DNA of 23,978 nt from Cloacimonetes bacterium UBA6081. GTDB taxonomy: Bacteria; Cloacimonadota; Cloacimonadia; Cloacimonadales; Cloacimonadaceae. The stretch covers positions 1-23,978 of the forward strand of contig DIXL01000039.1 in assembly GCA_002428685.1 (NCBI GenBank). The letters run 5' to 3'. Made by a program: the position numbers and the translations under genes. This document shows, piece by piece, positions 16,004 through 23,929 of this stretch; within the stretch, counting starts at the first letter, position 1; the number at the start of each line of letters is the position of its first letter. The notes beneath the pieces are model-generated. The model searched no databases. It saw nothing but the letters and a program-made list of their open reading frames with translations, and was not told where the DNA came from.

Positions 16004-16276
16004 TTACTCTACGATGGCCAGAATGTCGCTCTTGGAAAGGATGAGCAGCTTATCGCCGTCCAGCTCGATTTCGGTGCCGGCATATTTGCCGTAGAGAACT
16101 TTGTCTCCCACCTTCACAACTTTCATCAAATCTTCATCGGTGCCCACGGCAATTACTTCTGCCATCTGGGGTTTTTCTTTCGCTGTATCGGGGATGATAA
16201 TCCCACCAATAGTCTTTTCCTGAGTTGCGGCGTTTAGTTTGACCACAACGTGATCTTCAATAGGTCTAAGTTTCAT
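16004..16276 (-). CDS. groES: GroES co-chaperonin
   Basis: The 90-residue protein shows the Cpn10 signature: KLRPIEDHVVVKL at the start, the mobile loop (TQEKTIGGIIIPDTAKEKP, about 17-35), then VGDKVLYGKYAGTEI and a final ILSKSDILAIVE. GroES forms the heptameric lid of GroEL. The ATG at 16276 is 5 nt after GGAGG; the ATG at 16288 is part of the Shine-Dalgarno region itself, so I reject it. No groEL follows, unlike the usual groESL pair; trxA does. A CIRCE-like operator and TTGACA box lie upstream, implying HrcA-type heat-shock control. Confidence 0.96.
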   Translation of the reverse strand: MKLRPIEDHVVVKLNAATQEKTIGGIIIPDTAKEKPQMAEVIAVGTDEDLMKVVKVGDKVLYGKYAGTEIELDGDKLLILSKSDILAIVE

Positions 16277-16336
16277 GGTAACCTCCATAATTTATCTGTA
16301 GTGTTTACAACTTACAGTATAAGCGGCATCGCCACT

Positions 16337-16363
16337 TTAGCAAACACAATTTCAGACTGCTAA
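16337..16363 (-). promoter_or_regulatory. Degenerate CIRCE (HrcA operator) upstream of groES
   Basis: On the minus strand the sequence reads TTAGCAGTC, nine bases, GTTTGCTAA. The CIRCE consensus is TTAGCACTC-N9-GAGTGCTAA. The outer arms TTAGCA/TGCTAA are perfect and the spacing is identical; three inner positions differ. It lies 61 nt upstream of the groES ATG and 4 nt downstream of a perfect TTGACA (16373-16368), where HrcA would block the promoter. Confidence 0.65.
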
Positions 16364-16447
16364 TTTCTGTCAAGCAAAATCGCTCCCAAATTTTTCTCCA
16401 TTTATCCCCATAATATTAGTTATTTTTACTCAAATTGCACTTAAAGC

Positions 16448-16478
16448 TTGACAAATTCCTGCTCTGAAAAACTATCAT
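16448..16478 (+). promoter_or_regulatory. Candidate promoter of the mlaD operon
   Basis: TTGACA (16448-16453) and TATCAT (16473-16478) are separated by 19 nt, slightly longer than optimum. Predicted transcription would begin about 15-20 nt before the mlaD ATG at 16503. The leader is short and shows no clear Shine-Dalgarno. Divergently, the groES promoter lies within 100 nt. Confidence 0.45.
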
Positions 16479-16502
16479 TTCACGCCATAATAGAATTTAA
16501 AC

Positions 16503-17585
16503 ATGAGTTATAAGATAAAACATGCCCCGCAAATCGTAATCGCATTTGTCAGCATACCGGTGTTGGTGTTGCTGGCAGCCCTGGTGTTTATTGCCATCCG
16601 GCAGAACCTGTTGGAGAAGAAGTATGTATATCACAGTGTCCTTTCCAACGCCATGGGGATATCTACTCAAACCCCAGTATTATACAGAGGTTTCGAGGTT
16701 GGCAGGGTGCGCAGTTTTGTCTTGGAAAATGATGGTAATATCGGGCTGAAATTTAACATTTTGGAGCGATACAAAAATATTATGATTCGTGGCTCGGTGT
16801 TGGTGCGCAATACCAATCCGGTAACCGGAAAAACTAACCTGGAGTTTATTCGTAATCCCAATTCCCACATCACTTTGCCAGATGAAAGCAGCATTTTATC
16901 CTCCGATTTTCCCGAGGGCAAGCAGCAGTTAAAGCTAATTGCACCTCAGCTTAGCGATCCTATTTCGGTGATAATTGCAAATTTAGCAGAGCTGTCCACA
17001 GCTTTAACAGAAGACAATAATGCGGACAAAGGCTCTCTCCCTCGGCTCCTGGTAAATTTGGCCGATGCTGCCGAAAAGGCCAAGGCCGGCCTAGTTGATG
17101 CTCAGATTGCCATGGCAGAATTGGCAAGATTGGCAGGTAACTTGAATAAAGACAACAATCCCGACAGCGGTGTTTTGCTGCGAACCATAAATAATCTGGC
17201 TGATTTATCTGATGGCCTGAACAAACGCCTTAGAGATTTGGACGGCATTTTGCACAGCGTTCAAACCGGTGTGGATAACTATTCCAGGCCGGATTCGCTG
17301 CTGATAAAGATGTTAGATCCTCAACAGGAACTGATTTTAAAACCGCTTTCTGCAACCTTAACCAATCTGTCTAATGCTGCAGACGAAATGACAGGCATCC
17401 TGGCCACGGTGAATAATCCTGAGCTGAGGCTGATGTTAAATAACCTGAATGACAGCCTGGCCAAGGCGAAAAAGACTTTGGATGCCCTGAATAATAATCC
17501 TCTGCTGCGCAAAGGTATTGTCCCAACCCAGCAGATGCAGATTCCCTCTCCAAAACGTATGCACGAGGTGAATAGTGCGCCATAG
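16503..17585 (+). CDS. mlaD: MlaD/MCE family lipid-transport protein
   Basis: MCE proteins bind and shuttle lipids between the inner and outer membranes. One N-terminal membrane anchor (about 9-29, IVIAFVSIPVLVLLAALVF) precedes an MCE domain (about 38-115) with the diagnostic TPVLYRGFEVGRVRSFVL. A long alpha-helical C-terminal half (about 140-345) rich in Asn/Ala/Leu heptads probably forms the hexameric helical tube. Normal partners MlaE (permease) and MlaF (ATPase) are not in the window; upstream is the divergent groES. It is followed by an overlapping lipoprotein gene (11 nt), probably its partner. The length of 360 residues is ordinary for single-MCE proteins. Confidence 0.88.
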   Translation: MSYKIKHAPQIVIAFVSIPVLVLLAALVFIAIRQNLLEKKYVYHSVLSNAMGISTQTPVLYRGFEVGRVRSFVLENDGNIGLKFNILERYKNIMIRGSVLVRNTNPVTGKTNLEFIRNPNSHITLPDESSILSSDFPEGKQQLKLIAPQLSDPISVIIANLAELSTALTEDNNADKGSLPRLLVNLADAAEKAKAGLVDAQIAMAELARLAGNLNKDNNPDSGVLLRTINNLADLSDGLNKRLRDLDGILHSVQTGVDNYSRPDSLLIKMLDPQQELILKPLSATLTNLSNAADEMTGILATVNNPELRLMLNNLNDSLAKAKKTLDALNNNPLLRKGIVPTQQMQIPSPKRMHEVNSAP

Positions 17586-18435
17586 TTGGTTGTGGCTCTT
17601 GTGTTTGCTTGTCTTTGCGTGCTCAAATTTGAAACTGCCCCAACATCCGCAGGTGAAAGAAACTGCCGATGTGCAATTGCGTTATGCTTTGCAGATGGAA
17701 GCGAACCGTGATTATCAGGGTGCAGAAGACGGATTTAATGGGGCTTTGGATAAATACTACAGTTTTGGCGAGCTTAAAGGTCAATTGGCATGTTTAAGCG
17801 GTTTGGCGCGTTTGGAATTGGCTGCCGGAACATCTGAGGAAAACAACTCTGCCCTAAAACGGATGGAAGATTTGATTGGCAGTACAGCACTTGAGCTGGA
17901 TTATTATCTTTTGCTGTTCAAAGTGCATAAACTGCAGTTGGAAAAGGATTATCGGGGGATTTCCCAGCTTGCTGTCCCCGAAAAAACTATGCCGTTGGAA
18001 GAATCCTTGCAGCTTGCCATAGCCAAAATTCAAGCAGATAGTTATCTGCACATTTCTACGCCGCAGCAGGCAAAAGAACTGCTAAAAGATAGCAAAAAAC
18101 TGCATAAGCAGATAAAGCAACGCCGGACTAACAGCCTGGAATTGCTGTCCTCAGCCTGGTATGCCCTGGGTTATTTTTACCATACCCAAAAGGATTATGC
18201 GCAAGCAGACAAATATTTGGACAAAGCTATGGACTGGGATTACCGGTTTGGCAATTTAAGCGGATTGGGGCATTGCCTGTGGCTGAAGGCAAAAAACGCT
18301 GCTGCGCAAGCTAAAATACATGAGTCCAAGTCATTTTACACAAGGGCAGAGGGGATATTTACCAGCCTGGGAGAAACTGATCTCCTGCAGGCAATCCGGC
18401 TGGAAATGACTGTCCTGAAAGGAGAATCGCCATGA
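17575..18435 (+). CDS. TPR-containing lipoprotein
   Basis: This 286-residue protein starts with a lipoprotein signal (WLWLLCLLVFAC, lipobox LVFA|C at Cys16), so the mature form is lipid-anchored. The remainder is helical with TPR-like pairs, clearest at about 195-260 (AWYALGYFYHTQKDYAQADKYLDKAM, then LGHCLWLKAKNA). The GTG at 17575, 6 nt after GAGG and overlapping the mlaD stop by 11 nt, is the supported start. Position suggests a periplasmic or outer-membrane partner of MlaD, analogous to accessory lipoproteins of MCE systems. No catalytic motif is seen and the role is inferred only from position. Confidence 0.8.
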   Translation: MRHSWLWLLCLLVFACSNLKLPQHPQVKETADVQLRYALQMEANRDYQGAEDGFNGALDKYYSFGELKGQLACLSGLARLELAAGTSEENNSALKRMEDLIGSTALELDYYLLLFKVHKLQLEKDYRGISQLAVPEKTMPLEESLQLAIAKIQADSYLHISTPQQAKELLKDSKKLHKQIKQRRTNSLELLSSAWYALGYFYHTQKDYAQADKYLDKAMDWDYRFGNLSGLGHCLWLKAKNAAAQAKIHESKSFYTRAEGIFTSLGETDLLQAIRLEMTVLKGESP

Positions 18436-19196
18436 ATATGAATGGTAAAAAAGCCCTGATTTTGGGGCTTGCAAATAAGCACAGCATAGCCTATGCCATT
18501 GCCAAAGCCCTGGCTGAAAACGGAGTAGAGATAATTTTGTCATACGCTTCTCCGGCATTGGCAAAAAGAGTGCTGCCCATTGCCGATGAACTTGGCATTA
18601 AGGATTGCATTCAATGCGATGTCAGCAAAGATTATGACATCCAAAACCTGCTTAGGCTGGTGAAGGGGAAATGGGATAGCTTGGATTATCTGGTGCATTC
18701 TGTAGCATTTGCGCCAAGTAATGAGCTAAATATACCCTTCCATGAAACTTCCAGACATGGTTTTTTAACTGCCCTGGATATCAGTGTTTTCTCACTGATA
18801 GCCACCTTGCGGGAAGCTGAGCCTTTGCTGCATTCCGGCAGTAGTGCCATTACCCTTAGTTATTACGGTTCACAAAAGGTGGTTCCCAATTATGGAGTTA
18901 TGGGCATAGCAAAAGCTGCTTTGGAAGCCAGCGTCCGCTATCTGGCACATAGTTTGGGTGAAAAAGGCATCCGGGTAAATGCAATTTCTGCGGGACCGCT
19001 TAGAACTTTATCTTCCTCTGCGATTGGGGGAATTGCTCAATTGCAACGCAGAATAGAAAAAACTGCTCCCTTGGCACGTAACATTGAACCAGAGGATGTG
19101 GCCAAGTCTGCACTATACCTGCTATCAGACCTTGCTTCCGGTGTAACCGGCGAAACATTATATGTGGATGCCGGAATAAATATAATGGCGTATTGA
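18432..19196 (+). CDS. fabI: Enoyl-[acyl-carrier-protein] reductase, FabI-type
   Basis: FabI reduces enoyl-ACP with NAD(P)H in the last step of each fatty-acid elongation cycle. The protein (254 residues) is an atypical short-chain dehydrogenase with the FabI cofactor motif GLANKHSIAYAIA (about 12-24). Active-site residues Tyr144, Tyr154 and Lys161 (NYGVMGIAKAALE) have the same spacing as Y146/Y156/K163 of E. coli FabI. The C-terminal GETLYVDAGINIM is typical. The ATG overlaps the lipoprotein stop by 4 nt and has AAAGGAG seven bases upstream. Its place after mlaD and the lipoprotein links phospholipid supply with lipid transport. A related SDR function is possible but less likely. Confidence 0.92.
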   Translation: MNMNGKKALILGLANKHSIAYAIAKALAENGVEIILSYASPALAKRVLPIADELGIKDCIQCDVSKDYDIQNLLRLVKGKWDSLDYLVHSVAFAPSNELNIPFHETSRHGFLTALDISVFSLIATLREAEPLLHSGSSAITLSYYGSQKVVPNYGVMGIAKAALEASVRYLAHSLGEKGIRVNAISAGPLRTLSSSAIGGIAQLQRRIEKTAPLARNIEPEDVAKSALYLLSDLASGVTGETLYVDAGINIMAY

Positions 19197-19199
19197 GAT

Positions 19200-20477
19200 A
19201 TGAAACTATTAACCAACGCTTTACTGCCCACTTTGTCTGCTGCCTTCAAAAGAGTGAACGTCTTGTTTGAGGATAAGATAATAAAAATATCAGCAGATGA
19301 GATTGCTATTGATGAGGATGTGGAAGTAATCGATGCTCAGGGAATGATTATCCTTCCCGGGGGTGTGGATCCTCATGTTCATATTCTAACAAGCGATGCC
19401 TCTGCTGCACAAGATGTATCCAACTTTACCCAATCCGCTCTGAAGGGTGGCTGGACAACTTTGGCAGAGCTTAGTTATCATACACAAAGCCCAATATTCA
19501 CTCCCGGTGATCTGCAAAAAAAGGTGGAACTTGTAAACGAAAATGCCTGGACAGACATGGCTTTGTGGGGTCATGTGGATATTGGAGAATATCCCTATCA
19601 TGCCGAAGCAGCACAAGAATTGTGGGGAAAAGGTGTGGTGGGAATTGCTCTGACAGCACCTTCGCCCAATGCAGCCATCCCCGAAATCAGTTTTACCGAG
19701 ATCATGGATTTGTTTTTGGACATTTACGAAAGTGATACGGTTTTTGCCTTTCAGGGTTATGATCACGAAAAGCATCCCAATTTTAGCGGAACAGCCCAGA
19801 TGGATGCAATTAAAAAGATTTTGCGTCGGATGCAAGAGAACCCTATACACATACCCAGAGTTTCGGCTTATCCTACCATTGAATTCATCAATACAATTTC
19901 CAAGCGGAGTGATATCTCGTTTGCCATTGCGGTAAGCGATCTGATGGCCATGTTTAATGGTGAAGTATTTAATAGCGACTACGAATGCGATTTCAGTGAA
20001 TACTTTGATCTGCTATATGAATTGCTGGGCACCAAAAAGATATATTTGATTTCCAATTGCAGTGCAACTCCTGACAAGAATGCAGATTACTGTGAGCTGT
20101 TTAAGGGAACCCAACCTGAAATATTTGGCTATTCATATTTGTGGGTGCTTTCCGAACTATGGAAAAACCGCAAGGTAAACCTGGCAACCTGCATCAAAAT
20201 GACCAGTGAAAATGCAGCAAAAAGACTGGGTATATACCCGCAAAAAGGCTGTCTGGAAGCTGGTTCAGATGCTGATTTTGTGCTTTACAATCCGGAAATT
20301 AATACTACAATCAAAATCGGCAAAACCAAAGAAACGGAATTAACGGGCAGCTTCGAAAGCGTATTTATAAAAGGCACCAAGGTAGCGGGAAATGGTTTTA
20401 AAAGCCTGCGCAAAGGCAGTTACATTGCTCGCAGCAGTAACCCCAAACGCCGCCATAACAACACTACCTGGATTTAA
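19200..20477 (+). CDS. Dihydroorotase/allantoinase-like amidohydrolase with degenerate metal site
   Basis: This 425-residue protein has the fold of cyclic amidohydrolases: an N-terminal beta-sandwich strand ending LPGGVDPHVH (metal ligands His59, His61) and the C-terminal signature ENAAKRLGIYPQKGCLEAGSDADFVLYNP (about 337-365). Other ligand positions look lost. The carbamylated-lysine segment usually reading GxK is GIALT (Ala150). The later histidine strands read FAFQGYDHEK (181-190) and RVSAYPTIEF (220-229), and the final Asp region is SATPDK (Asp292). It is therefore either a pseudo-enzyme or uses a different metal geometry. It starts 3 nt after fabI and precedes tldE by 16 nt. Pyrimidine synthesis cannot be assumed. 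Confidence 0.82.
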   Translation: MKLLTNALLPTLSAAFKRVNVLFEDKIIKISADEIAIDEDVEVIDAQGMIILPGGVDPHVHILTSDASAAQDVSNFTQSALKGGWTTLAELSYHTQSPIFTPGDLQKKVELVNENAWTDMALWGHVDIGEYPYHAEAAQELWGKGVVGIALTAPSPNAAIPEISFTEIMDLFLDIYESDTVFAFQGYDHEKHPNFSGTAQMDAIKKILRRMQENPIHIPRVSAYPTIEFINTISKRSDISFAIAVSDLMAMFNGEVFNSDYECDFSEYFDLLYELLGTKKIYLISNCSATPDKNADYCELFKGTQPEIFGYSYLWVLSELWKNRKVNLATCIKMTSENAAKRLGIYPQKGCLEAGSDADFVLYNPEINTTIKIGKTKETELTGSFESVFIKGTKVAGNGFKSLRKGSYIARSSNPKRRHNNTTWI

Positions 20478-20493
20478 AACTTTAGGAGACAAT

Positions 20494-21822
20494 GTGCAAC
20501 AAAGTATCAGTTACCTTCATGTAAAGCTATTGCAGCATCCTGAGCTTCAGTATGTAATGCGTATCCAAGCCTGGCAAACCGACTTCCTACGCTTTTACCA
20601 CAGCCAGACCAACTACAACATAAGTAAAAGCAGCATCAGTTTATCCACAACTATTTACAAAGGCAAAAAAAGCTACAGCTTTGAGATAGACGATCCTCAT
20701 CCTGCTAAAACTGACAAAGCTTTGGCCCTGGCTCTTTCTATTATCGACAGCCTGCCCGATGATCCCGATTTTGTGGATATCGAAAATGACCAGACCATGG
20801 CGGAACCACGCAAAATTGCCAATAATATAGAAGCTATTCCTTTAACCCTGAAGACCCAGATTCTGCAGCAACTGGCTGATGCCGCAAAGCCCTATGATTT
20901 TGAGATATATGGAACCTTCATCTGCAATTACAGCACAGAGCGTTTAATCAATAGCAACGGCCTGGATAAGATTAGCATTGTCAGCCCTATCTACCTGGAA
21001 GTAAAAGCGGTTCACAACAAAAGCCAAATCACGGTGATGGAAACTTATGGCGGGGATGACTTCAGCTATTTTGATTTGAAAGACTTCCAAACCCGCTTGC
21101 TGGCAAAGATTTGCTATTGTGGAACAGAGTGTGTGGATGTAGAGCCAGGGCATTACCAAGTGGTTTTAGCCCCAAGGTGTCTGGCAGAATTTGTGCAATA
21201 TCTTGGCTATGGCATGAGTGCTCGTTCTTTGGATCAGCGTAGTAGCTTTTTTGAAGGAAAACTGGATAAGCTTGTTTTTCCTGCCAATATCAGTATTACA
21301 GACGACCCGCATGATCCCGAAATGATTCGCAAGGATTACGGTTCCGATGGGCACATCTATAAAACTTTGAGTTTGATAGATAAAGGGGTTTTCCGCAACT
21401 TCCTGTGCAACAATTACTATGCGCACAAAACCGGACAGCCTAAAAACGGCAACACTGCTTCCTGTTTAAAGATCGCCACAGGAGATAAAACGCTTGAAGA
21501 GCTGATCGGTTCTGTGAAAAAGGGTTTATACATTTCCAGTCTGCATTATATGAATTTTATTAATCCTAAAGAAACTTCACTCACCGGTTTAACCAGAGAT
21601 GGAACTTTCCTGATTGAGGATGGTAAAATTACCAAAGTAGTAAAGAATCTCCGTTTTACTGAACGCATCGAACGCATCTTGAACAATGTAATTGCCTTGG
21701 AAAACAGGTCGTTCACTATACCTTTTTCCGAAAACTACCAGGCTTTTGATATTGAAACTGTAAGGGCACCTCATGCTCTGGTAGCAGATTTTAACGTTAC
21801 ATCTTCCACTCACACCATTTAG
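20494..21822 (+). CDS. pmbA: TldE/PmbA-like metallopeptidase partner subunit
   Basis: This protein (442 residues from the GTG) belongs to the TldD/PmbA family and lacks the HExxxH zinc motif, as expected for the TldE/PmbA subunit. Recognisable parts are the N-terminal substrate domain, FRNFLCNNYYAHKTGQPKNGNTASC (about 305-330), and a C-terminal segment with TSLTGLTRDGTFLIEDGKITK. TldE pairs with TldD to cleave unfolded peptides or trim modified peptide precursors. The GTG at 20494 is 5 nt from AGGAG and follows the preceding stop. An open extension to an ATG at 20392 would overlap the amidohydrolase by 86 nt and has no support. It is 11 nt before tldD. Confidence 0.88.
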   Translation: MQQSISYLHVKLLQHPELQYVMRIQAWQTDFLRFYHSQTNYNISKSSISLSTTIYKGKKSYSFEIDDPHPAKTDKALALALSIIDSLPDDPDFVDIENDQTMAEPRKIANNIEAIPLTLKTQILQQLADAAKPYDFEIYGTFICNYSTERLINSNGLDKISIVSPIYLEVKAVHNKSQITVMETYGGDDFSYFDLKDFQTRLLAKICYCGTECVDVEPGHYQVVLAPRCLAEFVQYLGYGMSARSLDQRSSFFEGKLDKLVFPANISITDDPHDPEMIRKDYGSDGHIYKTLSLIDKGVFRNFLCNNYYAHKTGQPKNGNTASCLKIATGDKTLEELIGSVKKGLYISSLHYMNFINPKETSLTGLTRDGTFLIEDGKITKVVKNLRFTERIERILNNVIALENRSFTIPFSENYQAFDIETVRAPHALVADFNVTSSTHTI

Positions 21823-21833
21823 GAGGGATTGAA

Positions 21834-23273
21834 ATGGAACAACTTATCAAAAATACCGCCGCCAAATTGCTTCGTCCCGACATCCAATTTGCAGACGTCC
21901 GGATCACAAGTACGGATTATGAAGATATTACCTTCATGAATGGTAACCTGCGAAACTACAGCAGCGGTATCGGCTCTCCAGCCATTGGCATCAGAGTGCT
22001 GATTAATGGCTGTTGGGGTTTTGCCGGAGCCAAAGAACTGAAAGAAAGCAAGATAGAAAGTCTGATTAGCCAGGCTATCGCAAATGCCAAGCATGGCAGT
22101 AAGTTTACTCACAATGCGGTGCAATTTCCAGCTAATAAACCCACAACTGCCGAATACCATCATCTGCCCAAGATCAATCCCTTTCTGATGGACAGAGCCG
22201 AAAAGGTGGACTATTTACAAAAACTGGCCACAGAAATTGCTCCTGCCAACAAGATAGTCTATTCCTATGTTAGTGCCAGTTTTATGCGGCAGGAAAAGCA
22301 TTATGCCAATTCCGAAGGCAGCTACAGCCATACTTCCTTTTACAACACAATGCCGGCTATGATGGTTGTGGCCTCCGATGGTGGCCCGGTGCAATCACGA
22401 AACTGGCCCGGAGACATGAGTGCCGGTAGAGGTGGATTCGAGCTATTTTACGAGCAGGAATTTGCCCAAAACACTCAGCGGATAATCAAAGAAGCCACTG
22501 ATTTGCTTTCGGCTCCCACAATTGAGGAAGAGAAAGCTGACATTATTATCGGCAACAGCCAACTGGCGTTGCAATTACACGAATCAGTCGGTCATGCAAC
22601 CGAGGCAGACCGCATTTTTGGTATGGAAATATCCTATGCCGGTAAAACCTTTGTAAAGCCCGAAATGCTGAGGAAATATCAATACGGTTCACCAATATTG
22701 AATGTCTATTCCGACAGCACCGATCTCAGAGGGATGGGTTTTCATCCCATGGACGATGAAGGAGTTCCGGGCAGAAAGGTTGATATCATCAAAAACGGTG
22801 TTTTGATGGATCAGCAGACTTCACGACATATTGCTCATATGCTGGGGTTGGAGCCATCATCCAATATGAAGGCTTCTTTTGCCGATGATTTTCCCTTGGT
22901 GCGCATGACCAATCTGTGTATTGCACCAGGAAAAGGCAGCCTGGAAGAGCTGATTAAATCCACCGAAAACGGCTACCTGCTGGACTTTAACAAAACCTGG
23001 AGCATAGATGATAACCGCAATAACTTCCAGTTCACCACCGAAATTGGCTATAAGATTGTCGATGGTCGCATAGTTGGCATTGTAAAAGAACCCACCTATT
23101 TCGGCATTACCAAAGACTTCTGGAATGCCTGCGATGCCATTTGCGGCGAAGAAGAATGGGGTTATTTTGGAACCTTCTATTGTGGCAAAGGCGAACCGGG
23201 ACAGGCAATGCAGCTTTCCCACGGTGTGGCTCCGGCCAGATTTCGTAACATTAACGTTAGTGTGAAGATGTAG
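21834..23273 (+). CDS. tldD: TldD zinc metallopeptidase
   Basis: The catalytic subunit (479 residues) has the zinc motif HESVGH (249-254) followed by ATEADRIFG. The C-terminal YCGKGEPGQ, with the expected third zinc ligand Cys, and RMTNLCIAPGKGSLEEL match conserved TldD motifs. With TldE it forms a heterodimer whose substrates enter an internal cavity; known relatives process microcin B17, quinohemoprotein or lasso/RiPP-type precursors. A strong AGGAGGG lies six bases before the ATG. No RiPP precursor or modifying enzyme is visible nearby, so the substrate is unknown. Identification is firm. Confidence 0.93.
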   Translation: MEQLIKNTAAKLLRPDIQFADVRITSTDYEDITFMNGNLRNYSSGIGSPAIGIRVLINGCWGFAGAKELKESKIESLISQAIANAKHGSKFTHNAVQFPANKPTTAEYHHLPKINPFLMDRAEKVDYLQKLATEIAPANKIVYSYVSASFMRQEKHYANSEGSYSHTSFYNTMPAMMVVASDGGPVQSRNWPGDMSAGRGGFELFYEQEFAQNTQRIIKEATDLLSAPTIEEEKADIIIGNSQLALQLHESVGHATEADRIFGMEISYAGKTFVKPEMLRKYQYGSPILNVYSDSTDLRGMGFHPMDDEGVPGRKVDIIKNGVLMDQQTSRHIAHMLGLEPSSNMKASFADDFPLVRMTNLCIAPGKGSLEELIKSTENGYLLDFNKTWSIDDNRNNFQFTTEIGYKIVDGRIVGIVKEPTYFGITKDFWNACDAICGEEEWGYFGTFYCGKGEPGQAMQLSHGVAPARFRNINVSVKM

Positions 23274-23278
23274 GGGCA

Positions 23279-23587
23279 ATGCTATTAACGCAAAATCCCC
23301 AGTTTATAAAGATATATCAGGCTTTAGAGCCACACATACCAGTATTCGAGATTAAACGGATTAGAGTGTTTGGTTCCTATGCAACAGGCAGGCAAAAAAC
23401 TAATAGCGACATAGATATAATTGTAGATATCGGAAAATCATTCGGCATCTATGAATTTGTCGGGCTTAAGCAAAGTTTGAAAAAAACCTTGCACAAGAAA
23501 ATTGACCTGTTTGAGCCTGACTCGATTGAGCCACAATTGAAAGATAAGATAATGGCAGAGGCTATCACGATATATGAGCAGGAATAA
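23279..23587 (+). CDS. MntA-type nucleotidyltransferase antitoxin
   Basis: This 102-residue minimal nucleotidyltransferase has the family signature GSYATGRQKTNSDIDIIVD (32-50), with Gly32-Ser33 and catalytic Asp44/Asp46. Partner MntA proteins AMPylate the HEPN toxin on a tyrosine next to its active site, neutralising it (the MntA/HepT type VII toxin-antitoxin arrangement). It lies 5 nt after the tldD stop and overlaps the downstream HEPN gene by 14 nt, the usual tight pairing. The ribosome-binding site is weak (AGGGG close to the ATG). Confidence in the family is high; function follows from the pairing. Confidence 0.92.
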   Translation: MLLTQNPQFIKIYQALEPHIPVFEIKRIRVFGSYATGRQKTNSDIDIIVDIGKSFGIYEFVGLKQSLKKTLHKKIDLFEPDSIEPQLKDKIMAEAITIYEQE

Positions 23588-23906
23588 AACAGTTTTACTG
23601 GTAATCCAAAGAGAATTGTCTGTGTTGCTGAAGTTAACTTCAGGAATGGATGAAGCCGATTTTTTGGCTTCTGAAAAAGATCAAAGGGCTGTAATGATGA
23701 CTCTTCTAAATATCGGAGAATTAGTTATACAATTATCCTCAAGCTTCCGCAATAGGCACCAGGAAGTTGTGTGGACTCAGATTGCCGGACTACGAGACAT
23801 AGTTGCACACACCTATTACAAGATAAACATGGAGAGAGTTTGGATAACTGTTACTAATGACATACCAGTATTCACTGAACAAATAGAATCGCTAATCAGC
23901 GTATAA
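23574..23906 (+). CDS. HepT-type HEPN ribonuclease toxin
   Basis: This 110-residue all-helical HEPN protein has the RNase motif RDIVAHTY (Arg74-x4-His79) followed by Tyr81, the RX4HXY pattern targeted by MntA AMPylation. HEPN toxins cleave RNA, usually tRNA, to arrest growth. The 14-nt overlap with the MntA-type gene and small size support a toxin-antitoxin operon. It is the last complete gene in the window, followed by palindromic repeats. No additional domain is visible. Confidence 0.92.
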   Translation: MSRNKTVLLVIQRELSVLLKLTSGMDEADFLASEKDQRAVMMTLLNIGELVIQLSSSFRNRHQEVVWTQIAGLRDIVAHTYYKINMERVWITVTNDIPVFTEQIESLISV

Positions 23907-23929
23907 TGACTAATGACATGTCAAGCATA

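Noticed and set aside
15663..16094. Long + strand open frame opposite trxA/groES
   Set aside because: It is antisense to two certain genes, without family motif or ribosome-binding site; it is a shadow frame.
16277..16288. ATG at 16288 as the groES start
   Set aside because: This ATG overlaps the GGAGG Shine-Dalgarno of the ATG at 16276, and GroES homologues begin at MKLRP.
20392..20493. ATG at 20392 as the tldE start
   Set aside because: It lies inside the amidohydrolase gene, and the added residues are low-complexity. A GTG at 20494 has AGGAG at the right distance.
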